The notes under the pieces are model-generated. The model searched no databases, was not told where the DNA came from, and saw nothing but the letters and a program-made list of their open reading frames with translations. A stretch of DNA of 15,343 nt from Candidatus Omnitrophota bacterium. GTDB lineage: Bacteria > Omnitrophota > Gorgyraeia > B26-G9. Position numbers and translations under genes: made by a program. Positions 14,432 to 15,343 of the stretch are shown one piece after another (position 1 is the first letter of the stretch; every line of letters begins with the position of its first letter). The stretch covers positions 1 to 15,343 of the forward strand of contig JAKLQT010000216.1 in NCBI GenBank assembly GCA_022013205.1. Reading direction: 5' to 3'.

Positions 14432-14875
14432 CTAGTTATTTGAAACTTTTATACGCCCCGTAACAGGATCTACGTCAACAGTATAAAACTGCGATTTATT
14501 ATCTTTCAACCTAACAATTCCATCTTTGGCAGTACCAGTTGAGGAATAGGTCTCCACATTGCTTCCGATAAAACTCACCGAATCAAAAACAATCCCCTCC
14601 CCTAAACGATGCTCCTCATCAACCCTGACTGAGGAGGGATCCTGTATCTCATATTTATTATTACTAAGGTCAAATACAACACTATATGTATCCTGATTTG
14701 TAATTGCCAGGCTACGGGCCTGGTTCAATACAGCCGCTACTTCATAAGCAGAAAGCTTTAATGCAGAAGCTGACTTAAAATTAAAAAAATACACTGTAGA
14801 CAAGCCGAGAAGTAAGCTTATGATTGCCATCACCACAACAAGCTCTATGGATGTGAAAAATTCGATCTTTTTCAT
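14432..14875 (-). CDS. GspH/FimT-like type IV pseudopilin with atypical prepilin site
   Basis: This is a 147-residue protein. The N-terminus MKKIEFFTSIELVVVMAIISLLLGLSTVYFF is a short positively charged leader plus the class III pilin helix. The conserved FTxIEL motif is present, with Glu11 at mature position 5 if cleavage precedes Phe7. The residue before the cleavage site, almost always Gly, is Phe6 here. The body has AYEVAAVLNQARSLAITNQDTYSVVFDLSNNKYEI, the GspH/FimT pattern of an alpha-helix spine followed by beta-strands, and ends VDPVTGRIKVSNN. It would be an inner-membrane-anchored minor pseudopilin of a type II secretion or type IV pilus machine. It is not beside other machine genes. 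No ribosome site precedes the ATG, but a promoter lies so close that the mRNA is probably leaderless. Confidence 0.85.
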   Translation of the reverse strand: MKKIEFFTSIELVVVMAIISLLLGLSTVYFFNFKSASALKLSAYEVAAVLNQARSLAITNQDTYSVVFDLSNNKYEIQDPSSVRVDEEHRLGEGIVFDSVSFIGSNVETYSSTGTAKDGIVRLKDNKSQFYTVDVDPVTGRIKVSNN

Positions 14876-14884
14876 ATTGAAAAG

Positions 14885-14913
14885 AGTATAACATATATAG
14901 AAAAAAACATCAA
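14885..14913 (-). promoter_or_regulatory. Promoter giving a leaderless pseudopilin mRNA
   Basis: The minus strand shows TTGATG (14908-14913), a 17-base spacer ending TGT, and TATACT (14885-14890), an extended -10 arrangement. Only nine bases lie between the -10 and the ATG at 14875. The predicted start of transcription (about 14878) is therefore within a few bases of the start codon. Confidence 0.6.
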
Positions 14914-15100
14914 AATCTGATTTTAGAAGGCGATAGGAAGAACTGCAAAAGAGGTAAAAATAAAAAAAGTCGATAAAGGCAACAAATAACGCATTGTAGT
15001 AATTTTTTTATGCTCACACAAAGCCGAAAGAGGAAATAGAAAAGCATCGATTGCCATTTGAAAAACTGATATATTTAGATTATGATTACACAGATACTTT
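14914..15100. other. Gene-free spacer
   Basis: This is AT-rich sequence with no open frame of useful length, no tRNA-like fold and no ribosome site with a gene behind it. Near its end, ATTACACAGAT (about 15086-15096) looks like a diverged piece of the adjoining repeat. Confidence 0.5.
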
Positions 15101-15343
15101 AATCCGCGTAATCCGCGTAATCTGTGGATGTCATAAGTTCTTTCAGCTTTTTTTCAATCTGCGTAATCTGCGTAATCTGTGGATCGTATAAGTTCTTTCA
15201 TCTTTTTTCAATCTGCGTAATCTGCGTAATCTGTGGATCGTATAAGTTCTTTCATCTTTTTTCAATCTGCGTAATCCGCGTAATCTGTGGATCGTATAAG
15301 TTCTTTCATCTTTTTTCAATCTGCGTAATCTGCGTAATCTGCG
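15101..15343. repeat. Tandem array, 54-bp unit with internal 9-bp repeat
   Basis: Copies begin at 15101, 15156, 15210, 15264 and 15318, with spacings of 55, 54, 54 and 54. Each unit has two copies of the 9-mer AATCYGCGT, a third variant AATCTGTGG, and a 27-base linker containing ATAAGTTCTTTCA and a run of T. Copies differ mainly by C/T changes in the 9-mers; the first copy is the most diverged and has a one-base insertion. In the last, incomplete copy the third 9-mer reads AATCTGCG, so the 9-mer stretch itself varies in number. The array continues beyond the window. Similar CTGCGTAATCTGTGGAT-type intergenic repeats occur in many environmental bacterial genomes, as far as I recall; their function is unknown. 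Confidence 0.95.

Noticed and set aside
14914..14926. Short AAAAT-CTG-ATTTT palindrome upstream of the pseudopilin promoter.
   Set aside because: Five AT pairs are expected by chance in sequence this AT-rich.
15143..15343. A minus-strand frame stays open through the array and would encode an 18-residue periodic peptide rich in Arg, Leu and Lys (LRRLRRLKKDERTYTIHR).
   Set aside because: No start codon lies within the window, and the 54-bp period is a multiple of three, so any stop-free frame remains open automatically; a plus-strand frame is open too. This is expected of a tandem repeat and is not evidence for a gene.
15101..15343. CRISPR-like regularity of the repeat array.
   Set aside because: The segments between the 9-mer blocks are the same in each unit rather than unique spacers, and no cas genes are near.

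Overview
The window is AT-rich bacterial chromosome. Every gene I can support lies on the minus strand, so the natural reading direction is from high to low coordinates. A signal-peptide outer-membrane barrel protein, pseudopilin-like proteins, a PilZ protein and periplasmic domains point to a diderm (Gram-negative) bacterium. The mix of an orphan GspK-like protein, a free-standing tRNA-binding (MetRS beta-type) protein, small secreted 'LKNG' proteins and intergenic 'AATCTGCGT' repeats resembles uncultured PVC/Omnitrophota-type genomes. That assignment is an impression, not a proven one. I see no rRNA, tRNA, CRISPR or intact insertion sequence.

Layout in reading direction: (1) 15343-14876 is a gene-free stretch whose outer part is a tandem array with a 54-bp period, built on a 9-bp sub-repeat and running off the window edge. 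(2) 14875-14432 is a short GspH/FimT-like pseudopilin behind a promoter that leaves almost no leader. (3) 14335-12776 holds a promoter, a stand-alone MetRS-beta-type tRNA-binding protein and a UDP-GlcNAc 2-epimerase (WecB). (4) 12630-11812 is a self-contained unit: promoter, secreted carbohydrate-binding-like protein, strong intrinsic terminator. (5) 11810-8906 begins with an extended -10 promoter directly abutting that terminator, then a very large (837 aa) GspK-like protein with a lectin/beta-sandwich tail, then a PilZ protein starting at TTG. (6) 8882-4865 is a tightly coupled three-gene unit: membrane-anchored periplasmic transglutaminase-like protein, ABC ATPase and 12-TM ABC-2-type permease, with 4-bp and 1-bp overlaps. 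(7) 4864-3477 carries a degraded coding fragment, a small secreted 'LKNG' protein and a GNAT acetyltransferase. (8) 3444-2499 is an outer-membrane beta-barrel protein ending in a terminator-like structure. (9) 2438-1 is an OmpR-type response regulator and its histidine kinase overlapping by 4 bp, followed by the start of a membrane-anchored protein cut by the window edge.

Functionally the window is dominated by cell-envelope functions: surface polysaccharide precursor synthesis (WecB), carbohydrate-binding-like secreted proteins, pseudopilins without canonical processing sites, c-di-GMP-type control (PilZ), an export complex with a periplasmic transglutaminase-like partner, and envelope signal transduction. 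The points most worth a second look are the GspK-lectin fusion paired with PilZ, the transglutaminase-ABC operon, the two pseudopilin-like genes that both seem to be transcribed with almost no leader and both lack the usual Gly(-1), and the 54-bp repeat array.
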